Shown: positions 17,765 to 26,215 of the stretch, piece after piece
How the letters are laid out: each line of letters starts with the position of its first letter
Numbering within the stretch: the stretch's first letter is position 1
Assembly (NCBI GenBank): GCA_963805295.1
Contig: CAWDTW010000057.1
Coordinates: 62,001 to 126,000, forward strand
DNA: 64,000 nucleotides
From: Roseiarcus sp963805295
GTDB taxonomy: Bacteria; Pseudomonadota; Alphaproteobacteria; Rhizobiales; Beijerinckiaceae
Direction of reading: 5' to 3'
The notes under the pieces: generated by a model
The model's database searches: none
The model's input: the letters and a program-made list of their open reading frames with translations, nothing else
Told to the model about the DNA's origin: nothing
Program-made: the position numbers and the translations under genes

Positions 17765-18473
17765 CTACAGCTCCTCACGCAGGCGCTTGCCGCGCAACTC
17801 GCGATAGAAGGGCCGCGGCCTTCGGCTGTCGAGACCGCCTTCCAGCGCTTCGACGAGATCGTCGAGCGCGAGATGGGTGATGTCTGGCAGGTCCAGGCGG
17901 CGAGCCTCGTCGATCGGCGTCCAGACGAGATCGACGAGTTCGGCTTCCGGATGGACCACGCACTCGACGCGCCTGGCGATGGCGCGCGCGTCGATCACGA
18001 GAAAGCGCGCGTCGAAGCGCTTGGGGCGGCCCGGCGGCGTGATCGCGCGGGCGAGAAAGTCGATGCCGTCGAGCACTGGCAAAGACGCCCGTCGCGGCGA
18101 ACCGGGTCCAGGCGCCGCGAGGCGGGTCTTCGGGCGCGCCATAATCGCTGACGCCGAGGGCGAGCCCCGTCTCCTCGAAGGTCTCGCGGATCGCCGCGAG
18201 CGCGATCGCCCGCGCGAAACCGGGCGAGGGCCGCGGCACGCGCGCGTTGAGCTTCTCCTCGACACGGCTGTCCAGCGCGCCGGCGGCGCTCATGCGCCGA
18301 TCCTCCGGCTCCACGCGGCCGCCGGGAAAGACATACTTGCCCGGCATGAACTTATGGCCTGCGTGCCGCCTGCCCAGCAGCACCTTCGCCTCGCGCCCCG
18401 AGCGATCGACGACGACGAGCGTCGCCGCGTCCTGGGGCCGCAGCGCCCTGGCCAAGTCGTCCAGTGCGCTCAC
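17765..18473 (-). CDS. NUDIX hydrolase, with an apparent frameshift
   Basis: It starts at GTG 18473, overlapping the DUF983 stop (GTGA). The first frame gives ATLVVVDRSGREAKVLLGRR, FMPGKYVFPGGRVEPED and AIRETFEETGLALG, a NUDIX box with an insertion between its glycine and REx2EE parts. After an extra base near 18082 the frame changes and continues LPVLDGIDFLARAITPPGRP, KRFDARFLVIDA and FYRELRGKRLREEL. Both halves are conserved, so a sequencing error is likelier than inactivation. Such enzymes hydrolyse nucleoside diphosphates linked to other groups. Confidence 0.8.
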
Positions 18474-18883
18474 GTCGTGTCCCCTCCGAAGCCGTGCATG
18501 CAGAGCGCCCACTGCTGGCCGACGACCGCCCCCTTCATCCGCGGCAAGATGAGCAGGCTCGCGACCACGGTCACCGTCAGCCAGAAGAGCGCAGTCAGCA
18601 CGAGAGGGGTTTGCGGCCACGCGTCCTCGGACACCAGGACGCCGCCGCCGACGAAGTGGCAGACGACGAGCATCGTCAGATAGGCCGGCGCGTCGTCGGC
18701 GCGCGCGTGGCTCAGGTCCTCGCCGCACACCTTGCAGGCGCTGTCGAGCTTGAGATAGGCGCGAAACAGGGGCCCCCGTCCGCAAGCCGGGCAACGGCCG
18801 ACGAGCCCGCGCCGGATCGCCTCGCCGAGCGGCCGGTCCCGCTTCGGCATCCGCCAGCCCCGAAAGCCGGACATGTCGTTCAT
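18470..18883 (-). CDS. DUF983 family membrane protein
   Basis: 137 residues. Two zinc-ribbon-like pairs, GRCPACGRGPLFRAYLK and ACKVCGEDL, are followed by two transmembrane helices (APAYLTMLVVCHFVGGGVLV and VLTALFWLTVTVVASLLILP). This is the DUF983 pattern, of unknown function. It is translationally coupled on both sides, overlapping rnr by four bases upstream and the NUDIX gene downstream, so it is part of an rnr operon. Confidence 0.88.
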   Translation of the reverse strand: MNDMSGFRGWRMPKRDRPLGEAIRRGLVGRCPACGRGPLFRAYLKLDSACKVCGEDLSHARADDAPAYLTMLVVCHFVGGGVLVSEDAWPQTPLVLTALFWLTVTVVASLLILPRMKGAVVGQQWALCMHGFGGDTT

Positions 18884-21246
18884 CGGCGCTTAGCCTGACG
18901 GCTCTCCTTGCGCGCGCCGGGATTGTTTCGAGCGGGCGGCGCGCGCCTGCGTCCCGTCGTTTCGGCCGGCTCGCCCGACACGATCTCGAACCGGAGCGCG
19001 CCGGCGAAGGGCGCGGCCTCGACGAGGCGGGCCTGGACGGCGTCGCCGAGCCGATAGGTCACGCCGCTGCGAGTTCCCACGAGCGCCCGCGTCGGCTCCT
19101 CGTAGCGGAAATAGTCGTCGCCGAGCGTGCCCACCGGCACGAAGCCGTCGGCGCCGGTCTCGATCAGTTTCACGAAGAGGCCGACCCGCGTGACGCCGGC
19201 GACGCGCGCCTCGAACACGGCGCCGACGCGGCCGGCGAGATGGGCCGCGACCAGCCGGTCGACCGTCTCGCGCTCCGCCGCCATCGCGCGCCGCTCGGCG
19301 GCCGAAATATGCTCGGCGATCTGCGCAAGTCCGCCGCCGCGCATGTCGTCGAGGCCGCCCTCGCCGAGGTTCAGGGCGCGGATCAGCGCGCGATGGACGA
19401 TGAGATCGGCATAGCGGCGGATCGGCGAGGTGAAATGGGCGTAGCGGCGCAAGTTGAGGCCGAAATGGCCGTAGTTCTCGTGGCTGTACTCGGCCTGCGC
19501 CTGCGCGCGCAGCACGACCTCGTTGACCAAGGCCTCGACCGCCTGCCCGCGCACCCGGCTCAAGACACCGTTGAAATGCGACGGCCGCATCCGGTCGCCC
19601 CTGGCGAGCTTGACGCCGATCGTGCCGAGGAACTCGACGAGATCGTTGAGCTTCTCGACGCTCGGGGCGTCATGGGCGCGATAGAGGAGCGGCGAATGCT
19701 GGGCCTCGAGCGTCTCGGCGGCGGCGACATTGGCGAGAATCATGAACTCCTCGATGAGCCGGTGCGCCTCGAGCCGCTCGGGCCAACGCACCCCGGCGAG
19801 CCGCCCGCTCTTGTCGAGGATGAGCTTGCGCTCAGGGAGGTCGAGATCGAGCGGATCGCGCCGCTCGCGCTCGATCTTGACGACGGCGTGCGCGGCGTAC
19901 AGCGGCTTCAGCACGCTCTCCAGCAAAGGCGCCGTCGTCTCGTCCGGCCTTCCGTCTACGGCGGCCTGCGCCTGCTCGTAAGACAGCTTGGCGGAGGAGC
20001 GCATCATGACGCGGTGGAAGGCGTGCGCGCGTTTGCGCCCCTCGGCGCTCAGGACCATGCGCACGGCGAGCGCCGGCCGGTCTTCCTGCGGCCGCAGCGA
20101 GCAGAGGTCGTTCGAGATGCGTTCGGGCAGCATCGGCACGACCCGGTCGGGGAAATAGACCGAATTGCCGCGCTCGAGCGCGTCGCGGTCGAGAGCAGAA
20201 CCCGCGCGCACATAGGCCGCGACGTCGGCGATTGCGACGGTGACGATGAAGCCGCCGGGATTGGCCGGGTCGGGGTCGGGCGCGGCGTGGACCGCGTCGT
20301 CGTGATCCTTGGCGTCGGGCGGGTCGATGGTGACGAGCGGCAGCGATCGCCAATCCTCGCGCGGAGCCGTGAGACGGACGGGGCGCGCGGCCTCGGCCTC
20401 CTTCAGCGCGGCGGGCGAAAAGAGGTGCGGGATGTGGTGCTGAGCGAGCGCGATGAGGCTCACCGCGCGCTCGGACTTGACGGAACCCAGCGACTCGACC
20501 ACCCGCGCGCCCGGGGCGCCGAAACGCCCCTCGCGCAGAGGCTCGACAGCCACCAGATCGCCGTCATCGGCTTCGCCCGCCAGCGCCGCCGGCACGAAGA
20601 ACTCGCGCGCCGCCGCGCGCTTTTCGACCGGGAGCGCCCGGCCCGAGCCGTCTTCCGCCTTGCGGAAGACGGCGAAAACGCGCGCCTGCAGCTTGTCGAG
20701 GATCTTGATCACCCGCCCCGAATAGGCGGGCTCGCCGCCGCCTGCGGCTTCGGGATCGAACTCGACCCGCATCAGCACCCGCGCGCCGAGGCCCGGCGCC
20801 GGCGCATTATCGCGCTTGCCGCGCGAGCGGCGCACGAGGATGCGCGGCGGCGGGCCGTCCTCGTCCCATTCGGCGGGTTTGGCGATGAGCTCGCCGTCGT
20901 GGTCACGCTCGGCGAGGTCGGCGACGACGAGCGAGGGCAGGCGGCCCTGGATCTGGAGCGTCTTGCGGCCACGCGCGATCGCGCCTTCGTTCTGGAGGTC
21001 TTTGATGAGGACCTTCAGCTCTGTTTTCGCTTCGCCCTTGACGCCGAAGGCCCGGGCGATGTCGCGCTTGGTGACGCGCACGGGCGGCCGCTCCCCGCTC
21101 GGGGCGGCTTCGCCGCCAATGAAGGCGATGAGCTCCTCGCGCGAGGGCAGCGAGCGCGCAGGGCCGCGCGGAGCGGCGGACGCGACAGCGGCGCGTCTGG
21201 ATGGGGAGGGTTTTCGCAAAAGGTTCGGCTCGCTCGGTCCCAGCAA
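18880..21246 (-). CDS. rnr: Ribonuclease R
   Basis: 788 residues. A 3'-5' exoribonuclease for structured RNA. Order: N-terminal winged helix (REELIAFIGGE, VTKRDIARAFGVKGEAK), cold-shock domains, the RNB catalytic domain with the metal-binding block IDPPDAKDHDDAVHAAPDPD, YFPDRVVPMLPERISNDLCS and FTSPIRRYADLIVHRALI, then an S1 domain (VGAVFEARVAGVTRVGLFVK) and a basic tail. The exact start is uncertain by about 10-30 codons. It heads the rnr-DUF983-NUDIX operon. Confidence 0.95.
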   Translation of the reverse strand: MLGPSEPNLLRKPSPSRRAAVASAAPRGPARSLPSREELIAFIGGEAAPSGERPPVRVTKRDIARAFGVKGEAKTELKVLIKDLQNEGAIARGRKTLQIQGRLPSLVVADLAERDHDGELIAKPAEWDEDGPPPRILVRRSRGKRDNAPAPGLGARVLMRVEFDPEAAGGGEPAYSGRVIKILDKLQARVFAVFRKAEDGSGRALPVEKRAAAREFFVPAALAGEADDGDLVAVEPLREGRFGAPGARVVESLGSVKSERAVSLIALAQHHIPHLFSPAALKEAEAARPVRLTAPREDWRSLPLVTIDPPDAKDHDDAVHAAPDPDPANPGGFIVTVAIADVAAYVRAGSALDRDALERGNSVYFPDRVVPMLPERISNDLCSLRPQEDRPALAVRMVLSAEGRKRAHAFHRVMMRSSAKLSYEQAQAAVDGRPDETTAPLLESVLKPLYAAHAVVKIERERRDPLDLDLPERKLILDKSGRLAGVRWPERLEAHRLIEEFMILANVAAAETLEAQHSPLLYRAHDAPSVEKLNDLVEFLGTIGVKLARGDRMRPSHFNGVLSRVRGQAVEALVNEVVLRAQAQAEYSHENYGHFGLNLRRYAHFTSPIRRYADLIVHRALIRALNLGEGGLDDMRGGGLAQIAEHISAAERRAMAAERETVDRLVAAHLAGRVGAVFEARVAGVTRVGLFVKLIETGADGFVPVGTLGDDYFRYEEPTRALVGTRSGVTYRLGDAVQARLVEAAPFAGALRFEIVSGEPAETTGRRRAPPARNNPGARKESRQAKRR

Positions 21247-21293
21247 AGCTAGTGGGCCGCGGCGGCGGATACAAGCGAACTGCGCCTGCCCCG

Positions 21294-21911
21294 CTAGCTT
21301 TTGTCCTCGACGATGAACGGCACGCCCTCATGACCGCCGTCGCCGCGCTCGGCCAGGGTCGGTTCGCCGCCGAGGATCGCGGCGCTGCGCGCATGCCAGT
21401 CGGAATCGACCGTGTAGCAGCCGTCTGTCTTCGCTGCTTCCGCCCAGTGCAGCACCGCGAGCGCCTTGCGCTTCCGATTCGCGACGTATTCTAGGGTGAC
21501 GATCCAGGTCGGGCCGGGATCGCGCGGGCGCATGTCCTGCACGCCGCTTTCGAGATTCGCGGCGACCTCGATCTGGAGGGCGAGCCAGTCGATCAGTTCC
21601 GGGTCGCGCAGCGGGCGAAATCGCTCCAGCGCCTCGCGCCAGACGTCCGACCGCCGCAGACGGGGACGATCTCGAAAGGGATGGCGGCGGGTCCAGTGGT
21701 GCAACAGGCGCCATTTCTCGAAGCTCGCCCGCCTCAGCTCGAGATCGTCGGCGCCCTCCCGGTCGCGGAGGTCCGTTTCGTTGTCCCTGGCCAGCCTCAG
21801 GTCTCTGAGAAACGCGGCTTCCTCGCTGTGCGAGAAGGGCCGAGCGCCGGCGCTCAGGCGCGCCAACTTGGCTTCGTCGCCGAGCGCGCAAGCTTCCGGC
21901 CGTTCGTCCAT
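21294..21911 (-). CDS. Uncharacterised protein, 205 residues
   Basis: I do not recognise it. The protein is charged and mostly helical, with HHWTRRHPFRDRPRLRRSDV and PELIDWLALQIEVAANLESG as its most distinctive parts. It lacks signal, membrane or metal motifs. The acidic/basic alternation suggests a soluble structural or nucleic-acid-associated protein, but that is a guess. GC content is like its neighbours. It ends 48 bp upstream of rnr. Confidence 0.6.
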   Translation of the reverse strand: MDERPEACALGDEAKLARLSAGARPFSHSEEAAFLRDLRLARDNETDLRDREGADDLELRRASFEKWRLLHHWTRRHPFRDRPRLRRSDVWREALERFRPLRDPELIDWLALQIEVAANLESGVQDMRPRDPGPTWIVTLEYVANRKRKALAVLHWAEAAKTDGCYTVDSDWHARSAAILGGEPTLAERGDGGHEGVPFIVEDKS

Positions 21912-21960
21912 GGTCGCTCCCCATCGTTGTCGGCGGGTCCGCCGTTCGGCGTCGCGCCGC

Positions 21961-22674
21961 CTAACGCCCCCCGGCTTTCTCGATCCTCAGCAGAGTGAAC
22001 AGCTTCATCGGCGGAAGCTCGCTCCGCTCCACGACGCGCGCGTCGGGGCGCGAGTCGATCCAGTCGCGGATCGCGGCGTAGGGGAAATTCGGATGCCAGC
22101 CGAGCCAGGCGGCGGCCTTTTCCATCCTATGCTCGATCGTCTTGCGCAAGCCGCCCGGGGCGGCGAAATGGTTCATCACGACAAGGGTTCCGCCCGGCCG
22201 CAGCACCCGCCACGCCTCCTCGAGCGCCCGCTCAGGCTGGAGCACGACGCTCATGACGTAGGGCGCGAGCGCGACGTCGAAGGCCGCGTCGGGAAAGTCG
22301 AGCGCGGCTGCATTCATCACGTGCAGTCCCTTAACCTGCGCCAAGCGCTTCCTTGCGACGCGCGCCTCCGCCGCGCGCAGCATCGGCGCGCTGATGTCGA
22401 TGCCGGTGACGAGCACGTTGCCGGGCAAGAGCGGCAGCTCGAGTCCGGTGCCGACGCCGATGACCAAAATTTCCCCGCCCGGCCCCGCCGCCGCGGCCGC
22501 GGAGCGCGCCGCCGCCAGCCGTCCCGGGTGAAACGGCAGGTCGAAAATGAGATCATAGATCGGCGCCCAGCGGCTGTAGGCCGCCTCGGCGTGACGCCCC
22601 GCATAACTCTGCGTCGCGTTGAAGGGATTCAAGAGCGGCGCCCTCATTTTGGCGTTGAGGCGATGCAGCGCCAT
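21961..22674 (-). CDS. Class I SAM methyltransferase, PmtA-like
   Basis: 237 residues from ATG 22674. The N-terminal AYSRWAPIYDLIFDLPFHPG and motif I EILVIGVGTGLELPLLPGN, then VTGIDISAPMLRAAEARVAR and EAWRVLRPGGTLVVMNHF, match the bacterial phosphatidylethanolamine N-methyltransferase group that makes phosphatidylcholine. Closely related enzymes methylate other substrates, so the exact function is inference. It would be a cytosolic or peripheral membrane protein. Confidence 0.78.
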   Translation of the reverse strand: MALHRLNAKMRAPLLNPFNATQSYAGRHAEAAYSRWAPIYDLIFDLPFHPGRLAAARSAAAAAGPGGEILVIGVGTGLELPLLPGNVLVTGIDISAPMLRAAEARVARKRLAQVKGLHVMNAAALDFPDAAFDVALAPYVMSVVLQPERALEEAWRVLRPGGTLVVMNHFAAPGGLRKTIEHRMEKAAAWLGWHPNFPYAAIRDWIDSRPDARVVERSELPPMKLFTLLRIEKAGGR

Positions 22675-22808
22675 GATTTGCCGGACAGTCGCGCAGAACG
22701 CCGCCGATTGCAAGATTGTTGCGGGGGCCGGCGAGGGCGCGAGGGGCGGCGCGGGAGCGCACGGATTGAAGCCGAGCGAGCGTTTTCAACGGGTTAGCCG
22801 CCAAAAAC

Positions 22809-22953
22809 GTAACCGGGGCAAATTCCCGGGCACGCAACTGCACAAAGCAAAATGCTGCAGTTGCGAGATTGAATCTTATCAAGCGCTTGCGCGAGCGCCG
22901 GCCTTCTGAATTTTTTCCTCCCGCGCTCCTGCCCGGGAATTTGCCCCGGTTAC
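22809..22953. mobile_element. MITE-like element with perfect 24-bp inverted ends
   Basis: The left end gtaaccggggcaaattcccg followed by ggca is repeated exactly, inverted, at 22930-22953. CCAAAAAC directly flanks both sides (22801-22808, 22954-22961), an 8-bp target duplication. The 145-bp element has no gene. It contains an inner hairpin, cgcaactgca to tgcagttgcg. A duplication of 8 bp fits mobilisation by an ISL3-, IS66- or IS1595-type transposase. Confidence 0.8.
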
Positions 22954-22961
22954 CCAAAAAC

Positions 22962-23405
22962 CGTCCATTCCGGTTCGACGCCCCCTCCCGCCGGGACCGG
23001 AAGGACGAGGCGCCGCCGACCCTCCCAGAAGCAGGGAAGGGCTTCCAGGCCCCTCAGAACGAAACCCAAGCCAGCCGGAACGAAATCCAAAGCCAGCCGG
23101 AACGAAATCCAAGCCGGATCGAACGAAATCCAAATTTTTCGGAACGAAATCAAAATCCACTTTCTTCCGCGAATAGAGACTTTTCAACGCGTTAACGCCG
23201 GTTCCAGCCGAATTTCCGGCCGAAAAGGAGTTCGCCGCTCCTTCGCGCGAGCCAAGACCGCCTCCGAACCCAGCCTAGGCCCGGTCGAGCCCGCCCGGCG
23301 GCGCCGGCCGCTGTCCGGGCATTGCCGATGTCGATCGCATCCATGGAACCAAGATAACGCCGATGTTGATTTTCCGGAAGCAATTGTTCAGCAAATGTTC
23401 CTTTG
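22962..23405 (-). repeat. Composite dispersed repeat, copy 1
   Basis: Read on the minus strand it starts with gaacatttgctgaac, then cgttatcttggttccatgg and a small frame beginning MDAIDIGNARTAAGAAG (50 codons, ATG 23342). Next come ttaacgcgttgaaaagtctc and five 21-22-bp units of the type ggcttggatttcgttccgg. The same order occurs at 63525-64000. No function is known to me. The 21-bp units leave both strands open and create misleading long frames. Confidence 0.75.
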
Positions 23406-23463
23406 CGGTCGCGGGTCGGTCGGTCCTATGCTGGCGCCGGGGAGCCGGAACAGGAGCCGAGCC

Positions 23464-23859
23464 ATGCTCGACCACATCGGTCTCGCCGTCGCCGACATGG
23501 AGCGGTCGAAGGCGTTCTATCAGGCCGCGCTGAAGCCGCTCGGGCTTGGCGTCGTCATGGAAGTGACCGCTGAGGAGACCGGCGCGGACGCGCAGGCGGG
23601 CTTCGGCGAGGAGGGCAAGCCCTTCTTCTGGATCGGCACCGGCGACAGGCCGAAGGGCGGGGCGCATGTCGCCTTCGTCGCGCAAGCGCGCGCCGAGGTC
23701 GACGCGTTCTACCGGGCGGCGCTTGCGGCCGGCGGGCGCGACAACGGCGCACCGGGCCTCAGGCCTCACTATCACCAAAACTACTACGGGGCCTTCGTCT
23801 TCGACCCGGACGGCAACAACATCGAGGCCGTGTGCCATCGGCCGGAGGGGCGGCCTTAA
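23464..23859 (+). CDS. VOC-superfamily (glyoxalase/dioxygenase-like) protein
   Basis: 131 residues. Two beta-alpha-beta-beta-beta modules: MLDHIGLAVADMERSKAFYQ with a metal-ligand His, and AHVAFVAQARAEVDAFYRAA ending YGAFVFDPDGNNIEAVCH with the ligand Glu. The N-terminal His, the GAHVAF His and the final IEAVCH Glu suit a divalent-metal site. The reaction cannot be named. ATG 23464 is preceded by GGAGCCG. An upstream in-frame start would give an unconserved extension. Confidence 0.85.
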   Translation: MLDHIGLAVADMERSKAFYQAALKPLGLGVVMEVTAEETGADAQAGFGEEGKPFFWIGTGDRPKGGAHVAFVAQARAEVDAFYRAALAAGGRDNGAPGLRPHYHQNYYGAFVFDPDGNNIEAVCHRPEGRP

Positions 23860-24000
23860 CGGGCTAAATCTGACGCTTGGGTCCGGCGGCGACGGGCCGG
23901 AGTCGACGTGAAGCGGCCATTCCCGAATCCCAACAGCCGACGTCGCGGTTGGGGGAAAGCGGCCAGTCGCACGAGCTTCGCAAGCGATCAATTTCCCTTA

Positions 24001-25328
24001 GGCGACGCCCAAAAATAGCCGATTCGGAATTTGCGAGTTTACTGGCATCGGCTGTTTAGCGGATTCCCGAGTGCGAGGCGAGCGTCTATATCGTGATGAT
24101 GATAGACGAATTATCCCTGCGCGTCCGGTTTGACGCGCTTCGGCCTTCGCTGGACGAGCGACGCCGGCGGTTGAGCGCGGCGGCGGAGGCGAAGGCGGCG
24201 GGCTACGGCGGGATTGCGGCGGTCGCGCGCGCGACGAAGGTCGCCCGGAGCACGATTGGGCGCGGTCTGAAGGACTTGCGGAACCCCGGCTCCTTGACGG
24301 GAGAGGTGCGGCGCAAGGGCGGGGGCACTCCTCGGTTGACGGTCAAGGACCCGACGCTGTTGGAGGACTTGCAACGATTGCTCGAGCCGGCGACGATGGG
24401 CGACCCGATGCGGCCGTTGCGATGGGTCTCCAAGAGCCACGACAAGCTGGCGACGGCGCTTCGCGCCATGGGTCACAAAGTGAGTTCCTCGACCATTCCC
24501 AAGCTGCTGGAGGAACTGAAATATTGTCGCCATTCCAACCGCAAGACCAAGGAAGCCGGCAAACATCCTGATCGCGACGCCCAGTTCGAATATATCAACG
24601 CGAAGGTCGAGGCGTTTCAGGCGGCCGGCGAACCCGTGATATCGATCGACGCGAAGAAGAAGGAATTGCTGGGCGAATTCAAGAACGGCGGTAGCGACTA
24701 TGGGCCGCAGGGCGAACCGATCGAGGTCAACGCTCACGATTTCGAGGACAAGGAGTTGGGCAAGGTCGTCCCTTACGGGGTCTACGACATCGGCGCCAAC
24801 CTCGGCTATGTCAGCCTCGGAATCGACCACGACACCGGGGAGTTCGCCGTCAACGCCGTCCGATGCTGGCTCGATCAGATGGGTTGGAAGCTCTATCCCG
24901 GGATGAGGCGCCTGATGATCACGGCCGACGGCGGCGGCTCCAATGGTTCACGGCTGCGGCTCTGGAAGTTGGCCCTCCAACAACTCGCGGACGAAACCGG
25001 TCTGATCATTCAGGTTTGCCACTATCCGCCAGGGACTTCGAAGTGGAACAAGATCGAGCATCGCATGTTCTGCCACATCACGCAGAACTGGCGCGCGACG
25101 CCACTCCTCAGCCTCCTCATCGTCATCGAACTGATCGCCAACACCACGACGAAAACCGGTCTCAAAATCCGCTGCGAACTCGATAGCAACACCTATCCAA
25201 AGGGCATCAAGGTCTCGGACGCGGAAATGGCGACCCTCAACATGACCCGAGACTCATTCCATCCAGAATGGAACTACAGCATCTCGCCGAGGTTTCACGA
25301 AATGAAGCAATAGTTTTTGGGCATCGCC
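24001..25328 (+). mobile_element. ISAzo13-family insertion sequence, copy 2
   Basis: Same 1328-bp length and ends as copy 1 (ggcgacgcccaaaaatagcc at the left), flanked by TTA on both sides. It is opposite in orientation to copy 1, so recombination between the two could invert the 17 kb between them. Confidence 0.9.
24093..25313 (+). CDS. ISAzo13-family transposase, copy 2
   Basis: 406 residues, identical to copy 1 except Leu for Ser at residue 7. All catalytic blocks are intact: SIDAKKKELLGEF, ITADGGGSNGSR and SKWNKIEHRMF. Having two near-identical intact copies in 17 kb means the family is probably still active in this genome. Confidence 0.9.
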   Translation: MMMIDELSLRVRFDALRPSLDERRRRLSAAAEAKAAGYGGIAAVARATKVARSTIGRGLKDLRNPGSLTGEVRRKGGGTPRLTVKDPTLLEDLQRLLEPATMGDPMRPLRWVSKSHDKLATALRAMGHKVSSSTIPKLLEELKYCRHSNRKTKEAGKHPDRDAQFEYINAKVEAFQAAGEPVISIDAKKKELLGEFKNGGSDYGPQGEPIEVNAHDFEDKELGKVVPYGVYDIGANLGYVSLGIDHDTGEFAVNAVRCWLDQMGWKLYPGMRRLMITADGGGSNGSRLRLWKLALQQLADETGLIIQVCHYPPGTSKWNKIEHRMFCHITQNWRATPLLSLLIVIELIANTTTKTGLKIRCELDSNTYPKGIKVSDAEMATLNMTRDSFHPEWNYSISPRFHEMKQ

Positions 25329-25430
25329 TTAGCGGAACGGAAAGCCGGGCTGCGCGTTGGACAATCGCGGGCATGTCGGCTTGGCACAGTTTTTGATGGC
25401 GATGATGCTCTGATGGCATCCAACCATTAG

Positions 25431-25574
25431 GGCAACGGATATCTCGGCGACATCGGCGTGCCGCCGGACCCATCGCCGATGGATTTCAGCGCCTGGTTCG
25501 AGGCGTTTCTGGGCGGCTAATGGCGCACGTTCGACGCGCGGACCGACGAGACGATTTCCGCGGCGCCGGGCTGA
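25431..25574 (+). pseudogene. Fragment of a bacterial transglutaminase-like protein
   Basis: The frame reads GNGYLGDIGVPPDPSPMDFS, AWFEAFLGG, then an in-frame TAA at 25518, then WRTFDARTDE and a final stop. GYLGDIG and WRTFDAR match the segment around the catalytic His and Asp of transglutaminase-like cysteine peptidases. The catalytic Cys region is gone. ISAzo13 copy 2 lies just upstream. Confidence 0.65.
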
Positions 25575-25592
25575 TCGGCGAGGGTCCACACG

Positions 25593-25808
25593 CTATTGAA
25601 ACGACGTATCCGTCTGATTCTTCCCGCTGAGTAATTCTGCCAGCCCGCAATCATCGTTAATCAGAAAGTCGGCTTGGAAGAAATTACATATAAGTTGGAT
25701 TGCAGCCTTGTAATCCTGAAAGAACACCCTACGTGCTATTTCTATTTCTAACGATAATCGTGCGAGGTTATAATTTGCGGTTTTTCTGGAGAATGGCGAT
25801 GAATGCAC
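25593..25808 (-). CDS. Possible small AT-rich ORF
   Basis: 71 codons in DNA of distinctly lower GC than its surroundings. The sequence (AIQLICNFFQADFLINDDCG in the middle) has no recognised domain. It overlaps the start of the divergent membrane protein gene by 10 bp. It may be only the untranslated upstream region of that gene. Confidence 0.22.
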   Translation of the reverse strand: MHSSPFSRKTANYNLARLSLEIEIARRVFFQDYKAAIQLICNFFQADFLINDDCGLAELLSGKNQTDTSFQ

Positions 25809-26059
25809 AACATTCGACCGAAAACCTGACTATCCACCACAACGTCAAGGACTACGGTACCTGGCAGAAGTGTTTTAAGTTGTGGGTTGCTCTTGCATTC
25901 ATGTGGGCGATTGTGATCGCTGTATGGATTCTATTTCTGAGCGCCGACGAATGGATTCGGGCGCATCCGGAGACCCCGTCTTTGTTCATGACGCTTTGGG
26001 GCGTTCCGGTCCTGGTTGTGCTGGCCATCGGAGCCGTGTTTAGATGGGCTTTCAAATGA
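25799..26059 (+). CDS. Small membrane protein, two transmembrane helices
   Basis: 86 residues from ATG 25799, which has GGAG seven bases upstream. The ATG six bases earlier is too close to that site. It has helices FKLWVALAFMWAIVIAVWIL and TLWGVPVLVVLAIGAVF, a soluble N-terminus and a short periplasmic or cytosolic loop with acidic residues. I recognise no family. The DNA is AT-richer than its surroundings, so it may have been acquired together with the mobile elements around it. Confidence 0.55.
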   Translation: MNAQHSTENLTIHHNVKDYGTWQKCFKLWVALAFMWAIVIAVWILFLSADEWIRAHPETPSLFMTLWGVPVLVVLAIGAVFRWAFK

Positions 26060-26099
26060 AAGATCCTTTTGCTTGTCCGGTTGAGGCAGACACCCACCA

Positions 26100-26215
26100 G
26101 GGGGTCATCGCCGAGTAGATGGGGACGTTGCCGTCCCCATCCCTCACAGACCCGGACGTGCGGAACTCGGTCCCGTCGCGGAGGTGGTTGGGATTGGGTT
26201 GGCGTAGTCTCCGGG
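26100..26215 (-). other. Relic of a group II intron 3' end (domains V-VI)
   Basis: On the minus strand, gagttccgcacgtccgggtc followed by tgtgagggatggggacggca and cgtccccatctactcg resembles the domain V lower strand and domain VI stem of bacterial group II introns. It abuts the truncated IS256 transposase, so intron debris replaced that gene's 3' end. Confidence 0.5.

Noticed and set aside
19240..21252. A plus-strand 670-codon frame opposite rnr
   Set aside because: The opposite strand encodes a full ribonuclease R with all motifs. The frame has no recognisable domain.
23056..23160. 21-bp tandem units considered as a CRISPR array
   Set aside because: The units are contiguous and degenerate with no unique spacers of 30-40 bp, and no cas gene is present.
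22879..23195. Overlapping frames on both strands through the 21-bp repeats, which look like heptad-repeat proteins
   Set aside because: A repeat with a unit divisible by three keeps all frames open. There is no ribosome-binding site, and the two genome copies do not preserve the protein sequence.
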